A DNA stretch of 64,000 nucleotides from an uncultured Pseudomonadales bacterium (GTDB lineage: Bacteria; Pseudomonadota; Gammaproteobacteria; Pseudomonadales; Cellvibrionaceae): NCBI GenBank assembly GCA_947489425.1, contig CANLDL010000003.1, positions 1 through 64,000 on the forward strand, in the 5' to 3' direction. Made by a program: the position numbers and the translations under genes. Positions 48,345-58,400 of the stretch are shown one piece after another. Position 1 is the first letter of the stretch. The number at the start of each line of letters is the position of its first letter. Under the pieces are notes generated by a model. It made no database searches, was not told the DNA's origin, and saw only the letters and a list, made by a program, of their open reading frames with translations.

Positions 48345-49736
48345 TTATTTAAAACGCTGGATTAATTGTTGGTGGATCCCCTCAAAGCCACCATTACTCA
48401 TAATAACAATATGAGTAGAGGTAGGCTTATCACTATCCTCACACAAGCTAAGCGCAGCGTCGATTATACTCTCTATAGAGTTATACCTCGCAGCGACAGT
48501 GGCGGTTTTATCAATAACAGAATCAATATCCCATGTTATAGAATCTGGGCTATACCACAATACGTGATCAGCGCAGTCAAAAGCCGAGGCTAATGCGTCT
48601 TGATGCACCCCCATGCGCATAGTATTCGAGCGGGGCTCAATCAAGGCAATGATTCTTTCCTGGCCAACCTTCGCCCGCAGCCCTCTCAATGTAGTTTCAA
48701 TAGCAGTCGGGTGATGGGCAAAATCATCGTAGATTGATACGCCATTTTCACTATACAGGCACTCCATACGACGCTTTACGCCACAAAATTCACTTAGAGC
48801 CTGTGCTGCAATCTCGGGAATAACACCCACGTGACGCGCCGCAGCCATGGCAACTATAGCATTAGCTATATTATGCTGGCCTAATTGGGACCAATTTATC
48901 GTCGCTACCCGCTCACCCGCTAACAATACATTAAAGGAGGAGCCATCTTCTTTAAGTGGCTCTACAGACCAATCCGATGAACTGCTTTTATGTGACGATG
49001 CCACATCAAAGGACTGCTTTGAGCTCCAACAACCCTTGGCGAGGACTTCGTCAACAGCGTTGTTATCACCAGGATATATCACTAGGCCATTACTAGGAAC
49101 CGTACGCACAAGGTGGTGAAATTGCTTTTGAATATCTTTGAGCTCATCAAAAATATCGGCATGATCAAATTCGAGATTATTTATAATGAGTGTTCGAGGT
49201 TGGTAGTGTACAAATTTGGAACGCTTATCGAAAAAAGCACTATCGTACTCATCGGCCTCAATCACAAAATAAGGCGTCTCACCTAGACGAGCAGATACCG
49301 AGAAATTAGTTGGCACACCGCCAATCAAATATCCCGGCGCCATATTGGCGTACTCTAAAATCCACGCCAGCATACTACTGGTTGTGGTTTTACCGTGAGT
49401 GCCCGAGACTGCCAACACCCATTTACCAGGTAGTATATTATCGTGCAGCCATTGCGGCCCTGATGCATAGGGCAAGCCCTCATCTAAAATGGCCTCAACT
49501 AAAGCGTTACCGCGACTCATTGCATTGCCAATGACAAACATATCGGGCTTGAGTAACAATTGCTGGGAATCAAAGCCCTGTATGAGTTCTATGCCTGCGG
49601 CTTCTAGCTGAGTACTCATGGGCGGGTAAACATTAGCATCGCAACCCGTTACCTTAAAACCTTTAGCGACAGCTAATTGAGCAAGGCTGCCCATAAAAGT
49701 ACCGCAAATACCAAGTATATGAATATGTTGCATCAT
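48345..49736 (-). CDS. mpl: UDP-MurNAc:tripeptide ligase Mpl
   Basis: Murein-recycling ligase that joins UDP-MurNAc to the recovered L-Ala-gamma-D-Glu-meso-DAP tripeptide. The N-terminal MHIHILGICGTFMGSLAQLA matches Mpl rather than MurC. The ATP loop is VSGTHGKTTTSSMLAW near 109-124. The Mur blocks FVIEADEYDSAFFDKRSKF, NNLEFDHADIFD and YDDFAHHPTAIETTL are present. The length of 463 is typical. Together with anmK and mltB it shows that this organism recycles peptidoglycan. Confidence 0.97.
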   Translation of the reverse strand: MMQHIHILGICGTFMGSLAQLAVAKGFKVTGCDANVYPPMSTQLEAAGIELIQGFDSQQLLLKPDMFVIGNAMSRGNALVEAILDEGLPYASGPQWLHDNILPGKWVLAVSGTHGKTTTSSMLAWILEYANMAPGYLIGGVPTNFSVSARLGETPYFVIEADEYDSAFFDKRSKFVHYQPRTLIINNLEFDHADIFDELKDIQKQFHHLVRTVPSNGLVIYPGDNNAVDEVLAKGCWSSKQSFDVASSHKSSSSDWSVEPLKEDGSSFNVLLAGERVATINWSQLGQHNIANAIVAMAAARHVGVIPEIAAQALSEFCGVKRRMECLYSENGVSIYDDFAHHPTAIETTLRGLRAKVGQERIIALIEPRSNTMRMGVHQDALASAFDCADHVLWYSPDSITWDIDSVIDKTATVAARYNSIESIIDAALSLCEDSDKPTSTHIVIMSNGGFEGIHQQLIQRFK

Positions 49737-49869
49737 GACCTAACTGATTTAATTACTAAGCCGATTAACAGCTAAATAAATTGATAAAATTCAAACGCGT
49801 AAAATAAAAGAGCACAAGATACCACGAAGCACAGCCCACCAACATAGCCCGACACTATTCCTGCAGAAA

Positions 49870-49920
49870 TTAGAGCCTGTTAACACTAGCGGAGTATCCA
49901 CTAGTGTTAACAGGCTCTAA
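49870..49920. repeat. Perfect 20-bp palindromic element
   Basis: Arms TTAGAGCCTGTTAACACTAG (49870-49889) and its exact reverse complement (49901-49920) flank an 11-base centre, C-GGA-GTA-TCC-A, which can itself pair three more bases. It lies between the divergent mpl and pfp genes, 85 bp before the pfp start. No T-run follows, so it is not a typical terminator. It looks like a compact mobile or REP-like palindrome, or an IS remnant. Confidence 0.8.
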
Positions 49921-50005
49921 CTCAAAAAAATACAATAGCGCATGAAAATAGCCCTTTTTTACCGTATGATGCGCAACCTTTATACAGAATCTTCAGGACA
50001 AAATT

Positions 50006-51271
50006 ATGGCCAAAAAAAATGCTTTTTATGCGCAATCAGGTGGTGTAACCGCTGTCATTAACGCCTCGGCATGTGGTGTGATAGAAACTGCCCGTGCCCA
50101 TAAAAAACATATTGGCAAAGTATATGCCGGCCATAACGGTATTATCGGTGCACTACGTGAAGAACTTATCGACACCAGCAAAGAGAGCGCTAAAACCATT
50201 GCAGGCCTTAAGCACACTCCCTCTGGTGCTTTTGGCTCATGCCGATACAAACTTAAAGGTTTAGAAGAAAACAAAGCTGAGTACGAACGCTTAATTGAAG
50301 TCTTTAAAGCACATAATATTGGCTACTTTTTTTATAATGGTGGTGGCGACTCTGCCGATACTTGCTTAAAAATCTCGCAACTATCGCAAACTATGGGCTA
50401 CCCTATTCAGGCTATCCATGTACCTAAAACCGTTGATAACGACCTACCTTTTACCGATAACTCGCCAGGCTTTGGCTCCGTTGCCAAATATGTAGCCATA
50501 TCGACCAAAGAGGCTGCACTCGATATTGAATCTATGTGCGAAACATCAACAAAAGTATTTATCCTTGAAGTTATGGGCCGCCATGCAGGTTGGATTGCAG
50601 GCGCTAGTGGTCTCGCAGCAGAAAGTGAAGGCGATGCGCCACATATTATTTTGTTCCCTGAAATTGCCTTTAATAAAGACAAGTTTATTAAACGTGTAAA
50701 ACAAACGGTTAAAAAACATGGCTACTGCGTCATTGCTGCCTCGGAAGGTGCGCAATATAAAGACGGTACCTTTTTAGCCGACTCAGGCAATACCGATGCC
50801 TTTGGCCACAAACAACTCGGTGGCGTTGCACCCACATTGGCAACCATGGTGAAAGACGAGCTCGGCTATAAATACCACTGGGCAGTTGCCGATTACCTAC
50901 AACGAGCTGCACGCCATATCGCATCAAAAACTGATGTTGAACAAGCTTATGCCGTGGGTAAAGCCGCCGTTGAGATGGCTGTTGCAGGTAAAAATGCCGT
51001 TATGCCCGCTATTATTCGCGGCAAAGGTAAACGTTATTCGTGGAAGATTGCCGAAGCGCCTTTATCAGAAGTGGCCAACGTCGAAAAAATGATGCCGCGC
51101 AATTATATTAGCAAAGATGGCTTTGGTATTAGCGAATTAGGACGCGATTACTTTAAGCCTTTAATTCAAGGTGAAGATTACCCTCCTTATACAAAAGACG
51201 GCCTACCCCACTACGTTAAACTAAAAAAAGCCTTTGTCGAGAAAAAAATCAAAAAGAAATTTATTGTTTAA
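50006..51271 (+). CDS. pfp: Pyrophosphate-type 6-phosphofructokinase
   Basis: Phosphofructokinase-family enzyme interconverting fructose-6-phosphate and fructose-1,6-bisphosphate. Two positions point to PPi rather than ATP as phosphoryl donor: the fourth residue of NGGGDSADT is D115 (Gly in ATP enzymes, GGDGS), and K141 occupies the PKTVDNDL site (Gly in PGTxDND of ATP enzymes). The catalytic aspartates lie in TVDND, and MGRHAGWIAG near 198 binds sugar phosphate. The 421 residues suit the non-allosteric PPi type. Reversibility would let it serve glycolysis and gluconeogenesis. ppa lies 3.5 kb away on the same strand. Confidence 0.93.
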   Translation: MAKKNAFYAQSGGVTAVINASACGVIETARAHKKHIGKVYAGHNGIIGALREELIDTSKESAKTIAGLKHTPSGAFGSCRYKLKGLEENKAEYERLIEVFKAHNIGYFFYNGGGDSADTCLKISQLSQTMGYPIQAIHVPKTVDNDLPFTDNSPGFGSVAKYVAISTKEAALDIESMCETSTKVFILEVMGRHAGWIAGASGLAAESEGDAPHIILFPEIAFNKDKFIKRVKQTVKKHGYCVIAASEGAQYKDGTFLADSGNTDAFGHKQLGGVAPTLATMVKDELGYKYHWAVADYLQRAARHIASKTDVEQAYAVGKAAVEMAVAGKNAVMPAIIRGKGKRYSWKIAEAPLSEVANVEKMMPRNYISKDGFGISELGRDYFKPLIQGEDYPPYTKDGLPHYVKLKKAFVEKKIKKKFIV

Positions 51272-51296
51272 CTGATTGATGCATTAACAATTTACA

Positions 51297-52256
51297 TTAG
51301 TGATTGGCTGGATTTTTTGCTCTAAAAATTTGAGTTTTTGGGTTGAAGTTATACCAGGCAAACCAATAGGCCACTGTTGAAACCAAAAGGGATTTTGTTT
51401 CGGCATCTCTAATACTGGCGGTCTCACTATCCGCATCCCACTCTACGATGATATTTTTTCCATTCAGGGTATCCGTAAAATACGATTGATTATATTTTCG
51501 TAGTTCCGAAAAAGGATAAGCTTTGGTATCGCCGCCAACCCTAATACCTAATACACGCTCTTTAGTATGAAATTCTTTTGGGGCCGCCCTCAATACATCA
51601 AAAAATAAATGGCTAGAGGTTTCATATCCACTGTATGGGTCATGACGATAATTTCTTTTAAACCCTTGCTGATTACTCAACACCAGTGTTTTAGGGTTAG
51701 ACTTTTGCCAACGATCCCATGTCGTCACCAGCAAAGGTAACAACGTTAGCGTTGACCCTGCTAGCTTCCCGCTGATGGCTTTCGTTTCGATTTGAGACCA
51801 TAGTGATTCTGTTTCTCTATCATAAAGCACAAGATCACTATTAAAGAGTAGACCAGAGACACCAAACTTACTCGCCTCACCATCAATGGTCGATAAAAAT
51901 GCGATACCAGTGCCGCATAAAGGACAATAACTAACAACAAAATTGGTTTCATCGATACTAGCATTGACTATTTCATGCCAATTCATCACATGTCTGGGAA
52001 AGGCCAAAGCGTGATTATTAATTATCAACCCTAAAACAATATCGTCTGGCTTTAAAAAGCTGGCACCCTCTTTGCGGATAAATTTGGGATCATCAATAGA
52101 TGGAATACTGTCTCTAGGAGGACCACCATGCGTCAATCCCTTTTTATCAACGGTCAAATTACTAATATCAAAACCATTAATGCGGTCTGCATAGCTATAG
52201 TTAACAAGAAAGCTATAAAGAAATATCACTTGTAAAGAAACAAAAAACTTATTCAT
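51297..52256 (-). CDS. Secreted DUF3179-domain protein
   Basis: Exported protein of about 319 residues from the ATG at 52256, with a signal peptide MNKFFVSLQVIFLYSFLVNYSYA. The upstream frame to 52406 overlaps the DUF2141 gene and is not used. DUF3179 features are visible: DPKFIRKEGASFLKPDDIVLGL, AFPRHVMNWHEIVN, and a two-cysteine motif in VSYCPLCGTGIAF near 110-120, followed by FGVSGLLFNSDLVLYDRETESLWSQ. The Cys motif suggests metal or redox chemistry; no function is established. It starts 19 bp after the DUF2141 lipoprotein gene and is likely co-transcribed. Confidence 0.88.
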   Translation of the reverse strand: MNKFFVSLQVIFLYSFLVNYSYADRINGFDISNLTVDKKGLTHGGPPRDSIPSIDDPKFIRKEGASFLKPDDIVLGLIINNHALAFPRHVMNWHEIVNASIDETNFVVSYCPLCGTGIAFLSTIDGEASKFGVSGLLFNSDLVLYDRETESLWSQIETKAISGKLAGSTLTLLPLLVTTWDRWQKSNPKTLVLSNQQGFKRNYRHDPYSGYETSSHLFFDVLRAAPKEFHTKERVLGIRVGGDTKAYPFSELRKYNQSYFTDTLNGKNIIVEWDADSETASIRDAETKSLLVSTVAYWFAWYNFNPKTQIFRAKNPANH

Positions 52257-52275
52257 GAAAAATTTAGCTCTGTAA

Positions 52276-52749
52276 CTAATGATCGATGAGCTTAATGGAT
52301 ATTTCTCTATCTTGCTTGAGAATAAAGCTCGCCTTTTCAAAAGATACTGGCCCATATTTGCCCACATTATTAGAAAAACCATAGGGTTCTTTGGGTATGA
52401 GGCCAAAATATCTATCTAATCTTTTGTTAAAATTAATATCTTGATAGACCGCAACAGAATACTTACCAGCGGGCAGACCGTGAATTTCTATTTGCTGTTG
52501 CGGTAGAGTGACAAAACTCACTCTACCTCTAACCATACCTGTCCGCTTCATCCAATGATTTTTATCATTATAAACGGCAATAAGTAACGTACCTTCACAG
52601 CATCTCAGATTGTCTATATTTAAAATTAATGACAGATTGCCCTCTTGTATTCTAACCGGGGTGCTCTTAGATGAAAATGGAGCACATGAGGTAATAAAAA
52701 CAAGAAGTGCCCAAACACTAATAAGTTTTATTAATCTACTGTTGACCAT
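52276..52749 (-). CDS. DUF2141-domain lipoprotein
   Basis: Predicted lipoprotein of 157 residues. The signal ends with the lipobox VFITSC (Cys about 22). The mature part is a DUF2141 beta-sandwich: LRCCEGTLLIAVYNDKNHWM near 50, QQIEIHGLPAGKYSVAVYQDINFNKRLDRYFGLIPKEPYGFSNN near 88-132 and the closing strands VSFEKASFILKQDREISIKL. The DxNxNxxLD segment may bind calcium. It precedes the DUF3179 gene by 19 bp and is divergent from the HD-GYP gene. The function is unknown. Confidence 0.85.
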   Translation of the reverse strand: MVNSRLIKLISVWALLVFITSCAPFSSKSTPVRIQEGNLSLILNIDNLRCCEGTLLIAVYNDKNHWMKRTGMVRGRVSFVTLPQQQIEIHGLPAGKYSVAVYQDINFNKRLDRYFGLIPKEPYGFSNNVGKYGPVSFEKASFILKQDREISIKLIDH

Positions 52750-52876
52750 ATAACATCCCCGACATCAATCAAATGCAGATCATACTTTATTGCTACTGCA
52801 TCAATAAAACCAAATTACACTATTTCCAATTTATAGACTATCCTTAAGACACCGTAGGCTACATCTTAGGGATAAT

Positions 52877-54238
52877 ATGAGCAGTTACGCAGGGCATCTT
52901 GCCAGCCTTCAACAAAAAGCTAACATCATTGCCAGTGAGGACATACTGACTGACAAGGGTGTATTGATCGCTAAATCTGGTACCGCATTTAATCAAAAGA
53001 CCTGCCAGAACCTTCTGAAATTCAAGCTTCTCAAGCCTGTAGAAGACTCTATTGTTATAGAAAATCAACTCACCTCTAAAGCTATTTATGCACGTATCGA
53101 CGATCTAATCGATAAAGACACCTGTCTAAGTGCGTTAAATGACAAGCTTCGCCAAGCATATCCAGAACTAACAAAAATACTGCAAATGTGTTGCTTAAAT
53201 CTGGGCAAACACCCTTTACTACTACAAAAGCTAACGGTACTGGAGTTAGAGATTAATGATATTTTTAAACAATCACTGCTCTCCGCCTATTTTGCTGCAA
53301 CATCGAGTGTATTGGTTAAAAAAGATAAAGATTATGTCATCAATAGCTTTCTAGCAGGCATTATTCACGATATTGGGCTATTACATATCGATAGATATAT
53401 ATTAACCAAGCCCGAGACATTAACCGCCCAAGAGTGGAGAAAAGTACAATCCCATCCTATTATTGGCTCTGAGATTTTAAAACGCATTCCCAATATACCT
53501 AAAGTTGTCTCGGCCGCCGTATTGGAACATCATGAAAATACCGACGGCTCGGGCTACCCACGAGGAAAAACAGGAGAGCATTTGTCCGATATGGGACAAC
53601 TGATTAACCTATTAGATAATATTATTGTTATCTACAATAAAAAACTAAAACCCTTTGGAAAAGGGATACAAAGTGTTATTCCCATCGTGCAAATTAATAT
53701 GCATTCGTATTTTACCGAAGTTGTCTCTCAAACTTTTCAACTCTCAAAGCACACAATAAATACGTACCAGCAAGATCAAGACTATTCCTTACTGACACCA
53801 CTCGCAACACATGTCCAACAACAACAGGACTATATTAACCACCTCCTATCTACCGTTAAACTTGCTAATAACAATATTGATACACACCCAAGAGAATCTA
53901 CTATAGCCTCTATCCAAAGTATCGCGGTTAACATCTTAAGGATCGTCGACAGTGCAGGCCTTAGCGGCAATCATCTTAATTGGGTAGACCAAATAAAAGA
54001 TGATAGTGAGCATAAACAGTTATATGCAGAAATAGATGACACCCGCTTAATGCAGGGCGAGATTATTTATCAACTAAACACCTATCAGAAATCAGTGAGC
54101 GTGTTTATCAACAATAACTCCAAACACCCCATAACCCCTATACTGCAAAAAGTATGTCATGAATTCGCCAATACTAAAAAGCCACAACCACCCAAAGCAT
54201 TGACCCTTTACTGGAATAAGCTCAGTAAAGAATTATAG
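52877..54238 (+). CDS. HD-GYP domain protein (probable c-di-GMP phosphodiesterase)
   Basis: Cytoplasmic protein of 453 residues. An N-terminal domain of about 100 residues, without a receiver signature (ILTDKGVLIAKSGTAFNQ), is followed by an HD-GYP domain, about 130-320. The metal motif is GIIHDIGLLHIDRYIL near 162, and the defining block HHENTDGSGYPRGKTGEHL near 217-235 is intact. These motifs suggest activity on c-di-GMP. The C-terminal ~130 residues are helical and unrecognised. It may counterbalance the GGDEF/EAL protein of the window. The MITE-like element follows it 11 bp after the stop. Confidence 0.9.
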   Translation: MSSYAGHLASLQQKANIIASEDILTDKGVLIAKSGTAFNQKTCQNLLKFKLLKPVEDSIVIENQLTSKAIYARIDDLIDKDTCLSALNDKLRQAYPELTKILQMCCLNLGKHPLLLQKLTVLELEINDIFKQSLLSAYFAATSSVLVKKDKDYVINSFLAGIIHDIGLLHIDRYILTKPETLTAQEWRKVQSHPIIGSEILKRIPNIPKVVSAAVLEHHENTDGSGYPRGKTGEHLSDMGQLINLLDNIIVIYNKKLKPFGKGIQSVIPIVQINMHSYFTEVVSQTFQLSKHTINTYQQDQDYSLLTPLATHVQQQQDYINHLLSTVKLANNNIDTHPRESTIASIQSIAVNILRIVDSAGLSGNHLNWVDQIKDDSEHKQLYAEIDDTRLMQGEIIYQLNTYQKSVSVFINNNSKHPITPILQKVCHEFANTKKPQPPKALTLYWNKLSKEL

Positions 54239-54249
54239 TCGCCTGCTAG

Positions 54250-54615
54250 ATATGGAACCTCTGATTAAGTTCGATAATTTCTGCGTGAGTATAGAATGTG
54301 CTTAGACACTTGAAAAATGCTCCTGCATTTTCAATGTACCCTCCGTCCATGGAGGGCAAGGCGTACTTCGCAGTTAATGGCCATAGTCCTTAGCAAGAAG
54401 TATAACGAAGTATAAGTGCATTTTAGCCACGCCCTACGGGGCTTACAGACGCCCCCGATTCTGCGTTACCTGCAAGGATGCAGGTAAGGAGAGAGAGCAG
54501 GATGCGTTAAGCTTTGCCTCTTTTTGCAAGGTCTAGACATTACTGCAAAGAGGCGCCTTGATCTCGGAAACGTCTGTAAGCCAGAAACTTCCGAACTTAA
54601 TCAGAGGTTCCATAT
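54250..54615. mobile_element. MITE-like element with 24-bp terminal inverted repeats
   Basis: Bases 54250-54273 (ATATGGAACCTCTGATTAAG plus TTCG) are the exact reverse complement of 54592-54615. The 366-bp interior has no credible gene but several nested inverted repeats: GGCTTACAGACG at 54440-54451 with its complement at 54571-54582, TTACCTGC/GCAGGTAA near 54476-54491, CCCTCC/GGAGGG near 54341-54357, and GCCTCTTTTTGCA with an imperfect partner near 54517-54555. It fills the interval between the HD-GYP gene and ppa. A target duplication is not obvious beyond TA/AT at the edges. Confidence 0.75.
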
Positions 54616-54721
54616 ATTACCTATTGGTCTTGATAGGCCTATTTTAGGCTCTCAACTTATTATTAAGTTATGGTAGAATCCGCGGCTATTATTAGCCACT
54701 ACTGTAAGCAAAGAGTTGATT

Positions 54722-55255
54722 ATGAGTCTAAATGACGTTCCTGCAGGCAAAAACCTGCCCGATGAAATTAACGTTATCATCGAAATTTCACTAAATGGTA
54801 GCCCCGTAAAATACGAAGTCGACAAAGACACTGGCGCTTTATTTGTCGATCGCTTCTTGGGTACATCCATGCATTACCCTTGTAACTACGGCTACGTTAA
54901 CAACACACTATGTGGTGATGGTGACCCTGTAGATGTCATGGTGATGACACGCTTTGGTTTAGTCGAAGGCTCCGTTGTTAGATGCCGCCCCATTGGTGTA
55001 TTACGTATGTCCGATGAGTCTGGCGAAGATGCGAAGGTTTTGGCAGTACCCGTCGAAAAAATCAGCCAGATGAATAAAGAGATCAAAAGCCTAGCCGATG
55101 TGCCTGAGATCTTACTCAAGCGTATCGCTCATTTCTTTGAGCACTATAAAGATTTAGAAGAAGGCAAGTGGGTAAAAATTGAAGGCTGGGAAGATGTTGA
55201 TGCCGCTAAAAAAGAAATTTTAGACTCGATAGACAACTACAACAAACAAGCGTAA
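54722..55255 (+). CDS. ppa: Inorganic pyrophosphatase
   Basis: Family I cytoplasmic pyrophosphatase that hydrolyses PPi to phosphate. From the ATG at 54722 (AAAGAG upstream; a TTG two codons earlier is less likely) it has 177 residues. Active-site segments are [19 protein letters not shown] near 27-45, [23 protein letters not shown] near 52-74 with the DGDPVD metal motif, and [13 protein letters not shown] near 96. [20 protein letters not shown] near 135-154 is also typical. The MITE-like element ends about 100 bp upstream and may affect its promoter. Confidence 0.97.
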   Translation: MSLNDVPAGKNLPDEINVIIEISLNGSPVKYEVDKDTGALFVDRFLGTSMHYPCNYGYVNNTLCGDGDPVDVMVMTRFGLVEGSVVRCRPIGVLRMSDESGEDAKVLAVPVEKISQMNKEIKSLADVPEILLKRIAHFFEHYKDLEEGKWVKIEGWEDVDAAKKEILDSIDNYNKQA

Positions 55256-55298
55256 TCGAGCAAACCTCGTAAGTTAGCGCTTTATATCGCGAATGACT

Positions 55299-55331
55299 AA
55301 AAGCCAGCCCATATATTGTGCTGGCTTTTTT
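55299..55331 (+). terminator. Rho-independent terminator after ppa
   Basis: AAAAGCCAGC (55299-55308) pairs with GCTGGCTTTT across an 11-base loop and runs into TTTTTT. It lies 43 bp after the ppa stop. Confidence 0.85.
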
Positions 55332-55384
55332 GTGGGTAAAACCCTAATAAATATGCCGCACTCAAAGACTTTTTTGACCGGCAA

Positions 55385-55414
55385 AAAAAGCCCCAACATA
55401 TGTTGAGGCTTTTT
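55385..55414. terminator. Bidirectional terminator between ppa and the CHRD gene
   Basis: AAAAAGCC pairs with GGCTTTTT around a palindromic CAACATATGTTG, with one C/A mismatch. A-run and T-run on opposite sides let it work on both strands, 32 bp past the stop of the minus-strand CHRD lipoprotein gene. Confidence 0.75.
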
Positions 55415-55446
55415 ACTAAATGGTTAACAGCAATTTGCTAATACAA

Positions 55447-58400
55447 CTAGTCTTCACTTGCATTAAACGAATAAGCATTGTTATTTAACAAACCATTTAA
55501 GTTAGCTACTGCACGAATCTCGTTGCTGAAGGTATTATCTACGTTAGCATCATCGTTTTCTTCCAACTCTTGCAGTAGGTTATTGTTGTTGCCACCCACG
55601 TTAACGCTTACCGTGTCAAAGTCGATGCCATCTAACTCGTTCAGGATAACGTTAGATAAGAACAAACCATTCTGAACATTAGTCACGGTTAAGAAACCAA
55701 CACCTGTTGCAAGGTTAGTTTGTGGCGGTAGTGTTTGAAGGCTATCCAAGTCACCACGTAGCGCTACATTGTTATCAGTAATTAACTGACCACGTAACTC
55801 ACCATTTGGATTAGCTTCTGAGTGAACATTAAAGTAGAAACCACCTTGAAATAGATTCAACGTGTCTGTTTCTACAGAACTTGCAAAGTCACTAACCAAA
55901 ATAGGATCTAGCGAAGTAAACTGGGTAAACTCAGTAGACAGACCAGTGTTTTCTAGACTTGAAGTTAAGTTCTGCTCAAGACCGACTGCAATATTGCCAT
56001 TGATACCGGCAAAACCACGGTGTAGGTGGAAAGGTCCTTGAGGATTACCTGGTAGCGCTGGCGTAAAACCACTCACACGTGCATTAATACGCACACTAGC
56101 TTCTTGAATGTTTCTTTCATCGATAGTAACAAAAGCTACAGAAGTTGCGTCTGGATTAGCAGTTGTGTCAGAGCCTTGAGGTTCTTGCGAGGCTTCTAAC
56201 TCAGAGCGAGTTGCCTGAATATCACGAGGGACTAACTGACCACGTAATTCACCACCAAGATTTTGCTCAGAATGCACATTAAAGTACAAGCCACCTGCTA
56301 ACAAGTCCGCTGCATCGGTTGCTGCAGAAGCATTAAACTCGCTAACCAATACCGGATTAGGTGTATTGAACTCAGTAAATGCACCTGGAGCTGCTGGGTC
56401 AATTGGAGGAGTAACTTCCAGACCTTGTAATTCACCCACTGCAATATTGCCATTAATGCCGGCAAAACCACGGTGTAGGTGGAAAGGCCCCTGAGCATTG
56501 CCCGGTAGTGCAGGTGTAAACCCACTCACACGCGCATTAATGCGAACACTTGGGTCGAGCTCATTTCTCTCATCGATAGTAGTAAATGCAACACCTTGTA
56601 CTCCGTCAATAAAGCCGAGCTCACTCGTTGCACCTTGAGGCTCTTGTTGGGCTTCCAATTCTGAACGAGTCGCCTGAATTCCTTCAGGAGTTACCTGACC
56701 ACGTAATTCACCACCAGTATTCGCATCAGAATGGGCATTAAAGTACAAACCGCCCGCTAAAAGGTTAGATAAATCATCAACTAGTTGATCTTGGTTTGCA
56801 AAATCAGACACCAAAATAGGCGTAGGGGTATTGAATTCAGTAAATGCACCGGAGGCTTCTGGGTCTGCAGGAGGAGTAGCTATTAGGCCTTGTAACTCAC
56901 CCACTGCAATATTACCGTTAACGCCAGCAAAACCACGGTGTAGATGGAAAGGTCCTTGTGCATTGCCTGGTAGTGAAGGTGTAAACCCGCTAACACGTGC
57001 ATTAATACGAACTGTTGGTGCCGTACGCTCATCAATGGTAACAAAAGCAACACCCGCTGCATCTGGATTAGCCGTTGCATTAACACCTTGAGGCTCTTGC
57101 TCACCCTGTAACTCAGATACCGTAGCTCGAATACCCGTTGGAGTAATTTGAGCACGAATTTCACCACTGGCGTTAGCTTGTGAGTGAACATTGATATAGT
57201 TTTCACCCGCACCAAATGAGTCTGCGTTAAAACCAGTTAAATCTTGACCTTGGGTGTTAAAGAAAGTGCTAGCTGGAACGTTGTCACCCTCAGGATCAAT
57301 ATCAGTCAAAATGACATCTATACCACCCGTTGCACCAGCAAAGCCACGGTGAATATGTACTGGACTTGGGACTTCTGGCAATGCTGGATCAAAACCAATT
57401 ACCTGTACTTGAGCACCAATCAATGCGGTAGGAGTAGGAGGCGTAGAAATCGCATCACGAGTAACAATATAACCTATGCCACCAAGCTCGCCATTGGCTG
57501 CATCAGATACAGAAGGCGTTGTAACAACAGGTATTTCCTGGGCGGTTTGAATCTCTACACGCTCAATAGTCACACCATCGGGGACGATCTGGCCACGTAC
57601 TTCACCGCCAAGGTTAGCGGCTGAATGTACATTAAAGTAGTAGTTACCGTTCCCAAAACCTGTAGCATTGCGAATGTCAGAACGCTCTAGAGCATCAAGG
57701 GCTGTTGGGTTATTTAAACTTGTCCAGAATACGCCATTGGATGTTTCATCCGCTGTACCAAGAGCATTAGTCTCTTGCAGAGCAAATAGAATAGGGCCAT
57801 TTTGACCAGCAGGTGCAGAGTGCACATGTACTGGACCACGTGGATTACCTGGAAGTGATGGAACAAAACCAGACACTTGGACATTCGTAATAACAGGATT
57901 ATCGTTAGCAATAGGAAGCGCCGTTGTAAAATAACCCACCGCAGAAGTATCGCGAACAACAGGCAAGCTATCATTTACTACTTCTTGCTGACTTTGTAAC
58001 TCGGTACGAATAACTGTAGTCTCTGCGTTAACGATCTGACCACGCAACTCGCCTGATGGGTTAGATTGTGTATGCAAATTAAAATACAAACCACCGGTTA
58101 AATAATCGCTCACTTGTTCAGTACTCAATGTACCTGATGCACTAAAGACACCTGAAGCACCTTCGGTAAAATTATTTACTATGATGCCGCCATTATTACC
58201 CGCAAAACCATCATGAATATGCACCATAGTCACTTCACCAGTAGGGAAACCTAATGCGGTAACTGTTGCTGTAAACGCACCTGTTGTAGTGTTCACACTA
58301 ATATTCGCTGTTGCACTAGAGCCAGGATTTGAATCGACAAGTGAGGTAAGACTAACCTCTTGGCTGCGCTGAAGGGTAACGTTAATCTCCTCATCCACAT

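Noticed and set aside
49870-49920. Rho-independent terminator
   Set aside because: The stem is strong but no T-run follows on either strand, and no gene ends here; both neighbours diverge from this interval.
54239-54721. Insertion sequence with a transposase
   Set aside because: No open frame of useful length lies between the inverted repeats; only a non-autonomous element can be supported.
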